64,000 nucleotides of DNA from Candidatus Merdivicinus excrementipullorum (GCA_018716725.1 DVJP01000077.1:1-64000), one strand, 5' to 3'; counted from the stretch's first letter, positions 41,811 to 50,983 are shown. The notes: generated from the sequence alone by a model not told the origin. Made by a program: numbers and translations.

Positions 41811-42656
41811 TTATTTCCCAGCATCCTCATCAGGGGCAATAGTAATATCTATTCGCCAGCCTGCTGATTTAATACGGGTATTTTTTGGTCCTTCCAGAGG
41901 CAGGGACGCGGCTTCGCGCCCGTCCACCAGAAGCTTCAGGAAACCGGTTTTTCCGTCCGGGATTTCCACCGTTTCCACCTGGGAAGAAGCCCGTTTTTCC
42001 ATCAGCGGGTTAAATTCCAGGTCCGCAAACTTATCCGGCCCGTCTTCCGGCTCCATTTCCTGGTACCGGCGGCGGGAACCCGGCCCGGTAAACCACTTGG
42101 TTACATCCACAAAGTTTTCCCGGGCGTCCTCCTCATCCGAGGGCAGCCCCGAGGAGGAAGCGTCCCCCTTCCGGTTCCGGCGGGTAAATAAAAGCCACCC
42201 GGCCAGCTCCAAAAGCAGAAACAGCGCGCAGGGGATTCCCAGAACCGCCAGCACTCCTGCCGGCGTCAAGAGGAAATCCCAGACCATCCCGGCCGCCGGA
42301 ATCACATAGGACACTTGACGGAGAGCATTGTCCCCCTCCGCATCCAGCGCGGAAGCGCCTTCCTCCGGGACGCGGCGCACACTTCCCCCGCGGCCGTTTT
42401 CCCGGCCTGAAACGATCATCTCCCCCGGCTCCAGTTCTTCCGGCGGCACCTCTTTCAGCAGCAACAGGCTTCCCCGGGGGACATCCGGCTCCATTTCCTG
42501 GGAATCCACGGACATCCATTCATACCCGAACAGCCCCGTCGGCCTTCCGGTCTCCTGGTTATACCAAAGCCAGCCGCAGAAAGCCGCCAAAAGAGCCATG
42601 ATAATGACAAATATTGCAATTCCGCGCACCCGGGCAAGGGCGGAACGTTTTTTCAT
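41811..42656 (-). CDS. Catalytically degenerate signal-peptidase-like (S26/SipW-type) membrane protein
   Basis: A 281-residue protein with an N-terminal TM (AIFVIIMALLAAFCGWLWY), a region that lines up with SipW-type signal peptidases (MSVDSQEMEPDVPRGSLLLL, then VPPEELEPGEMIVSG), a second TM (VLAVLGIPCALFLLLELAGWLLF) and a C-terminal cytoplasmic part. The catalytic serine that precedes Met-Glu-Pro in the family is glutamate here, and the general-base position reads SVRRV where a His-Arg is expected. It is therefore probably not a protease. GGGGAGG precedes the ATG. The C-terminal 100 residues have no match I recognise. Confidence 0.6.
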   Translation of the reverse strand: MKKRSALARVRGIAIFVIIMALLAAFCGWLWYNQETGRPTGLFGYEWMSVDSQEMEPDVPRGSLLLLKEVPPEELEPGEMIVSGRENGRGGSVRRVPEEGASALDAEGDNALRQVSYVIPAAGMVWDFLLTPAGVLAVLGIPCALFLLLELAGWLLFTRRNRKGDASSSGLPSDEEDARENFVDVTKWFTGPGSRRRYQEMEPEDGPDKFADLEFNPLMEKRASSQVETVEIPDGKTGFLKLLVDGREAASLPLEGPKNTRIKSAGWRIDITIAPDEDAGK

Positions 42657-42761
42657 GGCCTCCCCATCCTTTCTGTCTTTTTCAACAAACTTCCCTTCTA
42701 TTATCATACAAATTACGACCTATGTCAAGGCCGTTTGCCGTTTCTTGTACAAAAAACCGGA

Positions 42762-43430
42762 TTATTCCGCCTGATAGTCGTTTAGCTCCGAAATAAATTC
42801 CTCCCCGGTGGTCAAAACCCGCGTATAGTTTTCCGGCACTTCCCCGGCCAGGATGGTTTCCGCCAGCAGGTACTCCGTGGGGACTGAGACGTCTGCGCTG
42901 GTTCCGGCCAGAAGGGAGGTGACTTTGGCTTCCGTGCAGAGCATCAGCTGGTACCGGGTCTGGTTGACGCCCGCTTCCTCAAAGCGGCTTTCCAGCCGTA
43001 TCTGGAAGCTTCCATGGGGATAAAAACGGCAGGTCAGGTCCGGGCCAAGGCCGGAAAACATCTGGCTGCCCATAAGCAGGCCCAAGGGGATCTTCACTTC
43101 CTGCCGGGGCATTTCTTGAAAGTTTTGCAGGATGGTTTCCGTAACCCCCAGCTTGATCCGGTTGACCTGCGCCATATCCGTTTCCACAAACCGGACAACA
43201 TTCTCCGCCCCGGTTTCCACCTGCAGCAAAGAACCCGTTTCGCTGGCCAGGTATTCCGACACCCCCCGGCTCATAGCCTGCTGGGCAGCCTGAACCGCAT
43301 AAGTTTCCGCAAGTTCCCGGGCCGCCGGCCGGACCCGGCTTTCCCAGATTAAGGCGATGCCTGCCAATAAAGCAGCCGCCAGGAATATGTACCGATGGAA
43401 TCGTTTCAAAGCCGCCGTTTTTTTCCTCAT
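42762..43430 (-). CDS. yunB: Sporulation protein YunB
   Basis: A 222-residue protein with one N-terminal membrane segment and an extracytoplasmic domain. Motifs AVQAAQQAMSRGVSEYL, VNRIKLGVTETILQNF, VKIPLGLLMGSQMFSGLGP and a C-terminal VPTEYLLAETILAGEVPENY are typical of YunB, required for efficient sporulation with an unclear molecular role. The ATG at 43430 is preferred over an in-frame GTG three codons earlier. It lies downstream of pfkA, separated by a terminator. Confidence 0.92.
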   Translation of the reverse strand: MRKKTAALKRFHRYIFLAAALLAGIALIWESRVRPAARELAETYAVQAAQQAMSRGVSEYLASETGSLLQVETGAENVVRFVETDMAQVNRIKLGVTETILQNFQEMPRQEVKIPLGLLMGSQMFSGLGPDLTCRFYPHGSFQIRLESRFEEAGVNQTRYQLMLCTEAKVTSLLAGTSADVSVPTEYLLAETILAGEVPENYTRVLTTGEEFISELNDYQAE

Positions 43431-43479
43431 TCTGCCCACCCTTTCCCATAGAATGCTTTATTCTATGCAAAAAAGGGCA

Positions 43480-43518
43480 AAAAGGAAACAGCTCCCACCC
43501 AAAGGGCAGAAGCTGTTC
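43480..43518 (-). terminator. Terminator after pfkA
   Basis: On the minus strand AACAGCT / AGCTGTT enclose a CCCTTTGGG inner hairpin and are followed by TCCTTTTT. Confidence 0.7.
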
Positions 43519-43532
43519 TGTCATTTCCTTGC

Positions 43533-44498
43533 TTAGAAAGAGATATCGTTGGCAATATTGTACAGATCCAGGGGAAATTCCTTTTTCATAGAAAGAGCTT
43601 CCTGAATGTCAAAGTCCACAATTTTACCGGCCTGCTGCGCCACAACGCGGTTACCAATGCCCTTCTTGAGCAGTTCCACTGCATGGAAGCTCATCTGGCT
43701 GGCAACAACCCGGTCGGTGACAGTGGGGCTGCCGCCGCGCTGCACATGGCCCAGTACAGTGCTGCGGGACTCAATACCGGTTTCCTTTTCAATGCGCTCT
43801 GCAATCTCATCCACATGGCCCACGCCTTCAGCTACCATGATGATGAAATACCGTTTGCCCAGAGCCTTGGCCGCCTTGATTTTGTTCAGCATGGCGTCCA
43901 TATCCAAGCCGATTTCCGGCACAACAATATAAGTCGCGCCGCAGGCGATACCGGCGTTCAGGGCGATGTAGCCCGCCCGGCGTCCCATAACCTCAACAAC
44001 GCTGCACCGGTCGTGAGACTGAGCGGTATCCCGGAGTTTATCCACCATTTCCATAGTAGTATTCATGGCGGTATCATAGCCGATGGTGTATTCCGTGCAG
44101 GCGATATCGTTGTCGATGGTGCCGGGGATGCCCACGCAGGGAATGCCCGCCCGGGACAAATCAGCAGCGCCGCGGAAAGAACCGTCGCCGCCAATAACCA
44201 CCAGACCGTCCATGCCCACGTTCTCGCAGACAGCCTTAGCCTTCAGCACGCCTTCCCATTCCCGGAATTCCGGGCAGCGGGCGGTGTACAGGTAAGTGCC
44301 GCCCCGCTGGATAATATCCGAAACGCTGCGGATGCCCATATCCACCAGGTCCCCTTTAATGAGGCCGGTATAGCCGTCACGGACACCCAGCACCTGCATA
44401 TCATTTTTTAACGCAGCCCGAACTACGCTGCGGATTGCGGCGTTCATGCCGGGCGCATCTCCGCCGCTTGTCAGGACGCCAATTTTTTTAACGCTCAT
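43533..44498 (-). CDS. pfkA: ATP-dependent 6-phosphofructokinase
   Basis: A 321-residue glycolytic kinase converting fructose 6-phosphate to the 1,6-bisphosphate. The ATP site GVLTSGGDAPGMNAAIRSVV opens the protein; VIGGDGSFRGAADL is near 97, the catalytic base motif GTIDNDIACTEYTIGYDTA near 122, and EVMGRRAGYIAL near 163. The glycine in GGDGSF rather than aspartate marks ATP rather than pyrophosphate use. Start at 44498 follows GGAGGG. Confidence 0.97.
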   Translation of the reverse strand: MSVKKIGVLTSGGDAPGMNAAIRSVVRAALKNDMQVLGVRDGYTGLIKGDLVDMGIRSVSDIIQRGGTYLYTARCPEFREWEGVLKAKAVCENVGMDGLVVIGGDGSFRGAADLSRAGIPCVGIPGTIDNDIACTEYTIGYDTAMNTTMEMVDKLRDTAQSHDRCSVVEVMGRRAGYIALNAGIACGATYIVVPEIGLDMDAMLNKIKAAKALGKRYFIIMVAEGVGHVDEIAERIEKETGIESRSTVLGHVQRGGSPTVTDRVVASQMSFHAVELLKKGIGNRVVAQQAGKIVDFDIQEALSMKKEFPLDLYNIANDISF

Positions 44499-44565
44499 AC
44501 ATAACCCTCCAGATTTCTTTTCCAAAAATGAGCTAAATTCTTTGGTATATTCTCATACACTATTC

Positions 44566-44593
44566 ATTTTAAGAATTTTTCGGGGACTGTCAA
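44566..44593 (-). promoter_or_regulatory. Promoter of pfkA
   Basis: On the minus strand TTGACA (44588-44593), 16-bp spacer, TAAAAT (44566-44571). Confidence 0.65.
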
Positions 44594-44635
44594 GAGGGTT
44601 TTGAAAGCTTTGTAAAATCTGGCCACAATTCTGTC

Positions 44636-46345
44636 TTAAACGCGCAGAAGTTTCGTGAAGGCAGTCTGTAATTCTTTCTCTTTTTCCCGGGCCAGCGCTT
44701 CATTCTCCTGGACAGCGAAATAGTAAATCTTGATTTTAGGCTCCGTACCGGAGGGGCGGATCACCGCTTTGCAGCCGCCTTCCAGCTCGTACATCAGCAC
44801 GTCGGATTTGGGAAGATGGATTTCCGTTTTCTCCCCGGTCAGCATATCGGTGTGGACGCTTTGGAGGTAGTCGCCGAAGCCCAGAACCTTACCGCCGCCG
44901 ATTTCCTTGGCCGGATTCTGGCGCAGGGTGTTCATCAGGGCTTTCATATCCGCCATGCCCTGCTCCCCTTCAAAGGCGAAGCTCTGCTGGGTGCAGTAAT
45001 AGTAGCCGTAGGTTTCGTACAGCTCGTTCAGCACGTCCACCAGGTTCCGGCCCTGTTTGGAGTAGAATGCCGCCATTTCGCAGATGAGCATGGAAGCCAC
45101 AACGGCGTCCTTATCCCGGACATAGGTGCCCGCCAGGTAGCCGTAGGATTCCTCGAAGCCAAAGATATAATTGCCTTCCTCGCCTTTTTCCTCCATGCGG
45201 CCGATCTGCTCGCCGATGAATTTGAAGCCGGTCAGGACGTTTACCAGCTCCACGCCGTATTTATCGGCGATCTTCTGGCAAAGGTCGGTGGTGACGATGG
45301 TTTTCACCGCTAAAGGTTTTTCCGGCATGGTGCCCATGGCGATGCGCTGGGAGGCCACATAATCCAAAAGCAGGGCGCCAACCTCGTTGCCGGTGAGAAG
45401 CTTATAATCCCCGTGCCATTTGACGGCAATGCCCACGCGGTCGCAGTCCGGGTCGGTGGCCAGCAGCAAATCAGAGCCGGTCTCCTCGCAGTATTTCATG
45501 CCCAGTTCCAAAGCCTGCTTGATTTCCGGGTTCGGGAAGGGGCAGGTGGGGAAATTGCCGTCGGGCAGTTCCTGTTCCTTAACTACGGTGACATCCTGGA
45601 TGCCGATGCGTTTGAGGATTTCCCGGACAGGCTTATTGCCGGTGCCGTTCAAGGGGGTGTACACCACTTTGAAGCCGCTTTCCCGGGCAATTTCCGGATG
45701 GATGGACTGTTTTAAGACGTTTTCATAGTAGCTTTCCATTACGTCCTGGCCGATATAGGAAATCATGCCGCTCTTCAACGCTTCGTCGAAATCCGTAAGC
45801 TTCACGCCGTCGAACTCATTGACGGAAAGGATATTGGCCAGAACGGCGTCGGCAGTTTCGTTGGTAATCTGGCAGCCGTCGGGGCCGTAGGCTTTATAGC
45901 CGTTGTATTTGGCCGGGTTGTGGCTGGCGGTAATCATAACGCCCATGGAGCAGTGCAGCGCCCGGACGGCGAAAGACAGCATAGGGGTGGGCATCAGCTC
46001 CGGGTAAATGTAGGCTTTGACGCCGTTGGCGGCGCAGACCCGGGCTACTTCTTTGGCGAACAAGTCGGATTTGATGCGGCTGTCATGGCTGATGGCCACA
46101 GAGCCGTTTTTGAAATTCTGATTGATATAATCGGCGACGCCCTGGGTCGCTTTGCGGACGGTGTAAATATTCATCCGGTTGGTGCCTGCGCCGATTACGC
46201 CCCGCAAGCCGCCGGTGCCAAACTCCAGATCCCGGTAGAAGCGGTCGTTGATTTCGTCTTCCTGGCCCTTGACAGACTCCAATTCAGCCGTTAAGTCCGG
46301 ATCTTCCAGCACATGGGACGTCCACTCCAGATACTTCTCATTCAT
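44636..46345 (-). CDS. Phosphoglucomutase/phosphomannomutase
   Basis: A 569-residue alpha-D-phosphohexomutase of the PgcA type, interconverting glucose 1- and 6-phosphate. The phosphoserine loop GVMITASHNPAKYNGYKAYG is near 128-147, the Mg2+ loop LLATDPDCDRVGIAV near 285, the sugar loop FGFEESYGYLAG near 385 and the phosphate site RPSGTEPKIKIYY near the C-terminus. The start at 46345 follows GGAGG. It has a consensus promoter and links glycolysis to glycan and teichoic acid precursors. Confidence 0.96.
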   Translation of the reverse strand: MNEKYLEWTSHVLEDPDLTAELESVKGQEDEINDRFYRDLEFGTGGLRGVIGAGTNRMNIYTVRKATQGVADYINQNFKNGSVAISHDSRIKSDLFAKEVARVCAANGVKAYIYPELMPTPMLSFAVRALHCSMGVMITASHNPAKYNGYKAYGPDGCQITNETADAVLANILSVNEFDGVKLTDFDEALKSGMISYIGQDVMESYYENVLKQSIHPEIARESGFKVVYTPLNGTGNKPVREILKRIGIQDVTVVKEQELPDGNFPTCPFPNPEIKQALELGMKYCEETGSDLLLATDPDCDRVGIAVKWHGDYKLLTGNEVGALLLDYVASQRIAMGTMPEKPLAVKTIVTTDLCQKIADKYGVELVNVLTGFKFIGEQIGRMEEKGEEGNYIFGFEESYGYLAGTYVRDKDAVVASMLICEMAAFYSKQGRNLVDVLNELYETYGYYYCTQQSFAFEGEQGMADMKALMNTLRQNPAKEIGGGKVLGFGDYLQSVHTDMLTGEKTEIHLPKSDVLMYELEGGCKAVIRPSGTEPKIKIYYFAVQENEALAREKEKELQTAFTKLLRV

Positions 46346-46407
46346 AATAAAACCTCCGTCTGTTCTTAGCTTTATCGCCAAAAAACATAAAATATTGATC
46401 CTTCCTT

Positions 46408-46436
46408 ATTATAATATACCCAAACAAAAAAGTCAA
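46408..46436 (-). promoter_or_regulatory. Promoter of the phosphoglucomutase gene
   Basis: On the minus strand TTGACT (46431-46436), 17-bp spacer, TATAAT (46408-46413). Confidence 0.8.
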
Positions 46437-46500
46437 GGGATTCGACAAGAAAACAGGCGGAGAACCCGGCCTGCGACAATTTTCAGGGTGTATTTTTCAC

Positions 46501-46527
46501 AAAAAAGGACGGCCGCATGGGCCGCCC
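46501..46527 (-). terminator. Terminator after oadB
   Basis: On the minus strand AGGGCGGCC / GGCCGTCCT with a CATGC loop followed by a T6 run, about 25 bp past the oadB stop. Confidence 0.85.
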
Positions 46528-46550
46528 TCTTTGGGTGCATTTTAGATTGA

Positions 46551-47705
46551 TTATGGATGGAGAATGGCAATCAGGATACCGGCCGCAACAGCGGAACCGA
46601 TAACGCCGGCCACGTTGGGGCCCATAGCGTGCATCAGCAGGAAGTTGGTGGGATCGGTTTCCGCGCCGACCTTCTGGGAAACACGGGCCGCCATGGGAAC
46701 CGCAGATACGCCGGCGGAGCCGATCAAGGGGTTTACCTTGCCGCCGGTGGCGATATACATGATCTTGCCGAACAGGACGCCGCAGGCAGTACCCAGGCAG
46801 AACGCCGCCAGGCCCAGAATTACGATCTTAATGGTATCCCAGGTGAGGAACACGTCGTAGGTGGTAGTTGCGCCAACGGTGACGCCCAGGAAGATGGTGA
46901 TGATGTTCATCAGCTCGTTGGTAGCGGTTTTCACCAGACGCTCGCAGACGCCGGATTCTTTCATCAGGTTGCCCAGCATCAGCATGCCGACCAGGGACGC
47001 CGCAGAGGGAACCAGGAAGGATACAACCAAGGTAACGATGATGGGGAAAATTACTTTTTCGGTGCGGGAAACAGGACGGAGCTGCTCCATGACAACCGCA
47101 CGCTCTTTTTTGGTGGTCAGGACACGCATAATAGGCGGCTGGATCAGGGGAACCAGAGCCATGTAAGAGTAAGCCGCAACGGCGATGGAGCCGATCATCT
47201 GCTCATTGCCGCCGGCCAGCAGGGTCCGGGCAGTGTAGATAGCGGTGGGGCCGTCAGCGCCGCCGATAATGGCGATGGAGCCGGCTTCCTGGGGGGTAAA
47301 GCCCAAGAGGATTGCGCCGACAAAAGTAAAGAAGATACCGCCCTGCGCCGCAGCGCCCAAAAGAAAGCTCTTGGGGTTTGCGATCAGCGGGCCGAAGTCG
47401 GTCATAGCGCCGATGCCAAGGAAGATCAGAGGCGGATAAATACCTAGCTTAACGCCTTGGTATAGGTAGTAAAGCAGGCCGCCGTCTGTGTAAGAACCCA
47501 GCCCAGCCAGAGGCAGGTTCGCCAGCAGCATACCAAAGGAAATGGGCAGCAGCAGAAGAGGTTCAAACTGTCTGACAATGGCCAGATAAAGCAGCAGGCA
47601 GGCCACGCCGATCATGACGATCTGGCGCCAGTCCGCGTTCATGAAACCGGAGCCGTTCCAGAGGTCGGCAATACTGCCGGTAAAAATGTTGAGTACTTCG
47701 CTCAT
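46551..47705 (-). CDS. oadB: Sodium-ion-translocating decarboxylase, beta subunit
   Basis: A 384-residue polytopic protein that couples decarboxylation of a carboxybiotin to Na+ export. The ion-path motif SIAIIGGADGPTAIYTARTLL near 155-175 and the C-terminal NPLIGSAGVSAVPMAARVSQ near 325 are diagnostic. It follows oadG by 35 bp, but no biotin-carrier or carboxyltransferase gene is adjacent, so the substrate (oxaloacetate, methylmalonyl-CoA or glutaconyl-CoA) cannot be told; the oad symbol is generic. Confidence 0.95.
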   Translation of the reverse strand: MSEVLNIFTGSIADLWNGSGFMNADWRQIVMIGVACLLLYLAIVRQFEPLLLLPISFGMLLANLPLAGLGSYTDGGLLYYLYQGVKLGIYPPLIFLGIGAMTDFGPLIANPKSFLLGAAAQGGIFFTFVGAILLGFTPQEAGSIAIIGGADGPTAIYTARTLLAGGNEQMIGSIAVAAYSYMALVPLIQPPIMRVLTTKKERAVVMEQLRPVSRTEKVIFPIIVTLVVSFLVPSAASLVGMLMLGNLMKESGVCERLVKTATNELMNIITIFLGVTVGATTTYDVFLTWDTIKIVILGLAAFCLGTACGVLFGKIMYIATGGKVNPLIGSAGVSAVPMAARVSQKVGAETDPTNFLLMHAMGPNVAGVIGSAVAAGILIAILHP

Positions 47706-47740
47706 CGTTTCAAGTCCTTTCCGTCATAAATTAAACCCGC

Positions 47741-48136
47741 TTAGAACGGGCGGGTATTTTCCTGTACGCCGGCCTTGCCCCAGGCACGCCGGTTTTTCCG
47801 CACACGTTTAATGCTCTTGACAACATAGGACTTGCCGTCGCCTTCCTCCGCCAGGATCGCGGAAATTGCGCCGGTAATTGCGGCGATTACTTCATCGCTG
47901 ACGCCGTCGGTAGCAACCTCCACCACTTTTTTCGGGGCGGAAGCCGCTTTAGGCGCGGCGGGCTGGGCCGGTTTTGCGCTTTCCTGCTTTTTCTTACCAG
48001 CGCCGCTTACGTTGTCCATAATCCGGCCGAAAGCCCAGAAAATGATAACCAGCAGAATCAGCGCCAGAAAAACAACCACAAAGCCAGTGAGTACAAGGCC
48101 CGCGGTTTCGGCTGCGCCAAAATTCTCAAAATCCAT
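47741..48136 (-). CDS. OadG family decarboxylase subunit
   Basis: A 131-residue protein with one N-terminal membrane segment (GLVLTGFVVVFLALILLVIIFWAFG), an Ala/Pro/Lys linker (residues about 60-88) and a C-terminal cytoplasmic helix-rich part (SDEVIAAITGAISAILAEEG) typical of OadG. The linker resembles that of biotin-carrier proteins, but no biotinylation motif (MKM) is present, so it is the gamma-type assembly subunit only. It directly precedes the beta subunit. Confidence 0.88.
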   Translation of the reverse strand: MDFENFGAAETAGLVLTGFVVVFLALILLVIIFWAFGRIMDNVSGAGKKKQESAKPAQPAAPKAASAPKKVVEVATDGVSDEVIAAITGAISAILAEEGDGKSYVVKSIKRVRKNRRAWGKAGVQENTRPF

Positions 48137-48208
48137 GGAATCCGATCTCCTTTACTGTGTTTTTATGTCAATCCCCCTCCGGGGAGTGAAAAAGGATGCT
48201 ATCCGCCA

Positions 48209-49276
48209 TTACAGAACTGCGTACAGGTTCGTTTCCCACGCGGGAATGTAAGGCTGATGGCGAAAAAACAGCCGGTATTCCGGGCAAAGCTCATGGATAA
48301 GCAGCGGCAGCCGGAACAAATCCTCGTTCCGGTGGTAAGCGGACACTGCAAGCTTCGGCCTGTACCGTCGAATTGTCTCCGCAGCGCCCAAAAGGGTTTC
48401 CGCTTCCGCCCCTTCCACGTCCATTTTAAGGAAAGACACCCGGTTCCCGTCCGCCAGGCTGTCCACCGAGCGCACCGGCGCCAATGTCTTCCCCCCTTCT
48501 CCCAAGAAAGAACTGCGCCCCGCCTTCCCGCAGAAAGGCAGGCTTCCGTCCTTGACCCAGGAAGCCGCCTGCACCAGCCGGATATTCCCATCCGGGAAGG
48601 ACGCCGCCGCCCGCTCCAGTTTTCGGAAGTTCTTTTCATCCGGCTCCAAAACCGTAATGGACCGGAATTTCCCGCAGGTCTCAGACAGGAATTCCTGAAC
48701 GGTATCGCCATCATAACCGCCCAGGTCATAGTAATCCTCGTCCCCAGAAAGACGCAGAATCCCCTCGTATACTTCCGATTTAGGCGTTTCCGCCTCACGG
48801 AGATAGGAAGGTTTCCCGCTGATTTTAAAGTTCAGGACATGGCGGAACACCCGCCGGGACTGCTCGTCCGCCAACAGATGGTAAACCGTTTCCAGTTCCC
48901 CGCTGTGGGCGTCCAGATACGCCTGGTCAAACAATCCTTCCCCGAACACCGGGACGTCGGGGGCCAAAAGCTCGTGCCGCTGCCCAATCCGGTACAGCTG
49001 TTCCAGAAGGTCTTCCCGGAAGGCGGCAAAGCAAAGAAGGATGATAAAATCCCCGAACTCCGCTTCCATATCCGCCAGCTTTTTCACCTGGAACCCGGCA
49101 AACTCGTTGCCCCGGGCGTGATTATCGCTGGCAAAAATCCCCTGGACCCGAACGCCCTTCTGACGGCAGGCATCCAGGATTTTCAAAGCGCCGTCCCCCA
49201 TTCCGTAAAGGACCACCGGACGGGTTTCCTCAGGCAGCCGGTCCCAGATAGAAGGCTCTTCTATAAAACTGAGCAA
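48209..49276 (-). CDS. FkbM family methyltransferase
   Basis: A 355-residue protein. The N-terminal 130 residues form a Rossmann-like region (VVLYGMGDGALKILDACRQKG), common in clostridial FkbM fusions. From about 195 comes the SAM-binding domain (YYDLGGYDGDTVQEFL; TVLEPDEKNFRKLERAA; VSFLKMDVEGAEAETLLGA), with LAVSAYHRNEDLFRLP near the end. Such enzymes methylate sugars or secondary metabolites; the acceptor is unknown. It stands alone between oadG and the sigma-factor operon. Confidence 0.9.
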   Translation of the reverse strand: MLSFIEEPSIWDRLPEETRPVVLYGMGDGALKILDACRQKGVRVQGIFASDNHARGNEFAGFQVKKLADMEAEFGDFIILLCFAAFREDLLEQLYRIGQRHELLAPDVPVFGEGLFDQAYLDAHSGELETVYHLLADEQSRRVFRHVLNFKISGKPSYLREAETPKSEVYEGILRLSGDEDYYDLGGYDGDTVQEFLSETCGKFRSITVLEPDEKNFRKLERAAASFPDGNIRLVQAASWVKDGSLPFCGKAGRSSFLGEGGKTLAPVRSVDSLADGNRVSFLKMDVEGAEAETLLGAAETIRRYRPKLAVSAYHRNEDLFRLPLLIHELCPEYRLFFRHQPYIPAWETNLYAVL

Positions 49277-49390
49277 GCAAACTCCCCCATATTAAGGATA
49301 TTCATATTATACCGCATTTTCTTTTGTTTGTCTATACCTTGACAATCACTTTTTCACAAATTATTCTTGGTTCACCCTTTGGCAAACAGA

Positions 49391-49417
49391 AAAAAGGCCG
49401 CTGTAAAACGGCCTTTT
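49391..49417 (-). terminator. Terminator of the ECF sigma operon
   Basis: AAAAAGGCCG / CGGCCTTTT around a CTGTAAAA loop, about 12 bp past the last gene on the minus strand. Confidence 0.85.
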
Positions 49418-49429
49418 CGAAAATTCAAT

Positions 49430-50323
49430 TTATCCGGCGGAGAATTCGCCTTCCATTTCCAGATCCCCGCTTTCATACCGGTACTCGTCGGAATATTCCA
49501 CATATTCCTCCAGATCCTCCGGCGCGGCGTCCCACTGCCAGCGGTCGCCGATCCAGATGTCAAAATATCCGTTGCGCTGGCTGATATGGATATCATAAAA
49601 AGGGAACTCCAAAGGTTTAAGCTTCTGTAAAATCTCCGAAACCTTCTGGGCGAAAGCCTCCGGGGTTTCCAGGTTTTCCTGGAGCATCATATTGATGTCC
49701 CCGTACATCATGTAATCCCCCATTTCCCGGTAATCCCAGGTGACGTCGTCCGCAAACTCCGATGTGCCGTAGAGCCAGGGGTAGTCGATAAGGTAGCAAT
49801 TGACGTAAAGGCTGCTGACCTTCTCTCCTTGCAAGGCGTTGTAAGCCGCTTCTTCCATATCGTTGTTCAAGGTGTACTGCAGCCGGTCCCGGACCACCAT
49901 CCCTTTGACAGTCGGCGCAATAATGGAGGCGCAGGCGCTGCCGATGATCAGGAGGAAACAGACAAACATGCTCAAAAAGTCGTATTTGAGTTTTTCCTCC
50001 CGGTGGGCAAAGGCGTTATACAGGATTTCGCCGCCAATGAGGATCAAAATCAAGGGCGAAAAGCGCAGAACCATATCCACTGGGAATTTAGGGATTAACA
50101 GGCTGCAAATCATCAGCACACCCACAGCGATGAGGGTAAAGCCCAGAGTGGTAGTGCCCACCCGCCGGACCTTCTGGGGCGTTTTGGGCATATTATTGAC
50201 GGAACGGAAATCGTTCCACTGAGGCGAAGTCTGGGCGGATGGTTCTTCCTGGGCGGTATCTGCGCCGGATTCCCGGCTCCAGTCCGAGGTTTCCGGGGTT
50301 TGGTTTTCGTCATTAAAAATCAT
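49430..50323 (-). CDS. Membrane protein of unknown function, last gene of the sigma operon
   Basis: A 297-residue protein with a hydrophilic N-terminal 55 residues, about three or four TM segments between 58 and 140 (TTTLGFTLIAVGVLMICSLL; LRFSPLILILIGGEILY; FLSMFVCFLLIIGSACASII), and an acidic, tyrosine-rich C-terminal half with no recognised domain. The TM block resembles the LiaI/LiaF-type envelope-stress family loosely. It lies 20 bp after the preceding membrane protein in the same operon. Confidence 0.6.
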   Translation of the reverse strand: MIFNDENQTPETSDWSRESGADTAQEEPSAQTSPQWNDFRSVNNMPKTPQKVRRVGTTTLGFTLIAVGVLMICSLLIPKFPVDMVLRFSPLILILIGGEILYNAFAHREEKLKYDFLSMFVCFLLIIGSACASIIAPTVKGMVVRDRLQYTLNNDMEEAAYNALQGEKVSSLYVNCYLIDYPWLYGTSEFADDVTWDYREMGDYMMYGDINMMLQENLETPEAFAQKVSEILQKLKPLEFPFYDIHISQRNGYFDIWIGDRWQWDAAPEDLEEYVEYSDEYRYESGDLEMEGEFSAG

Positions 50324-50343
50324 GGTTTTCTCCCTCCGGTTTA

Positions 50344-50946
50344 TTAATGGTCATGGTTGTGGCAGTGGCAGGTGGAATTTTCCTGCCCGTCGCCGATATA
50401 TTGGCGCAGATCGTCCTTTGGCGCGTTCTTTTTGCCGCCCCGCATAAAGCGGATGCCCAGGAAAATCACCAAGACGCCCACTGCCAGCTGAGGGATGTCG
50501 TAGTAGACATTCCAGAGCCATTCCACCGAAAATCCAAGGCTGGCTAAGAAATTGGCCAGGCTGCCGAAAATCAGACTGGACAGGGTATTATATAGAAGCA
50601 GGATGCCCACAATAATGAATCCCCATCCCAGAGCGGTGCTTTTTGTTTTAAAGATGTTCAGGTTGTGGATATTGGTGCCGTCCAGCAGCCCGAACATAAA
50701 CTGGTCCGGGACGGCCTCCAGCTGCTCCGGTGGCAGAGCCGACAGGTTTACAACGTCAAAAAAGGCGTAAAACCAAACTACCAGCATCCCTAGCGCCAGC
50801 GCGCCCATTCCCAAGAAGGAGGCCACTGCCAGAATCCCCCAAAAGAGGATAAGGAGGGTCATCCCCCGCTTCATTTTCCCCAGATACATGTGGCCGGCCC
50901 CCGGCATCAGCCCGAAGAGAATCGCCAGCGCCCTGCTTTTTTTCAT
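50344..50946 (-). CDS. TM2-like membrane protein with a His/Cys-rich tail
   Basis: A 200-residue protein beginning MKKSRALAILFGLMPGAGHMYLG, the TM2-domain pattern, followed by TM hairpins and a downstream TM block near 130-180. The last residues read CHCHNHDH, a possible metal-binding tail. Third gene of the operon; 37 bp separate it from the anti-sigma gene. The start at 50946 follows AAAGGATGG. Function unknown. Confidence 0.65.
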   Translation of the reverse strand: MKKSRALAILFGLMPGAGHMYLGKMKRGMTLLILFWGILAVASFLGMGALALGMLVVWFYAFFDVVNLSALPPEQLEAVPDQFMFGLLDGTNIHNLNIFKTKSTALGWGFIIVGILLLYNTLSSLIFGSLANFLASLGFSVEWLWNVYYDIPQLAVGVLVIFLGIRFMRGGKKNAPKDDLRQYIGDGQENSTCHCHNHDH

Positions 50947-50983
50947 ACACAATCCATCCTTTCCATGGCGTTTCAACCTTTTA

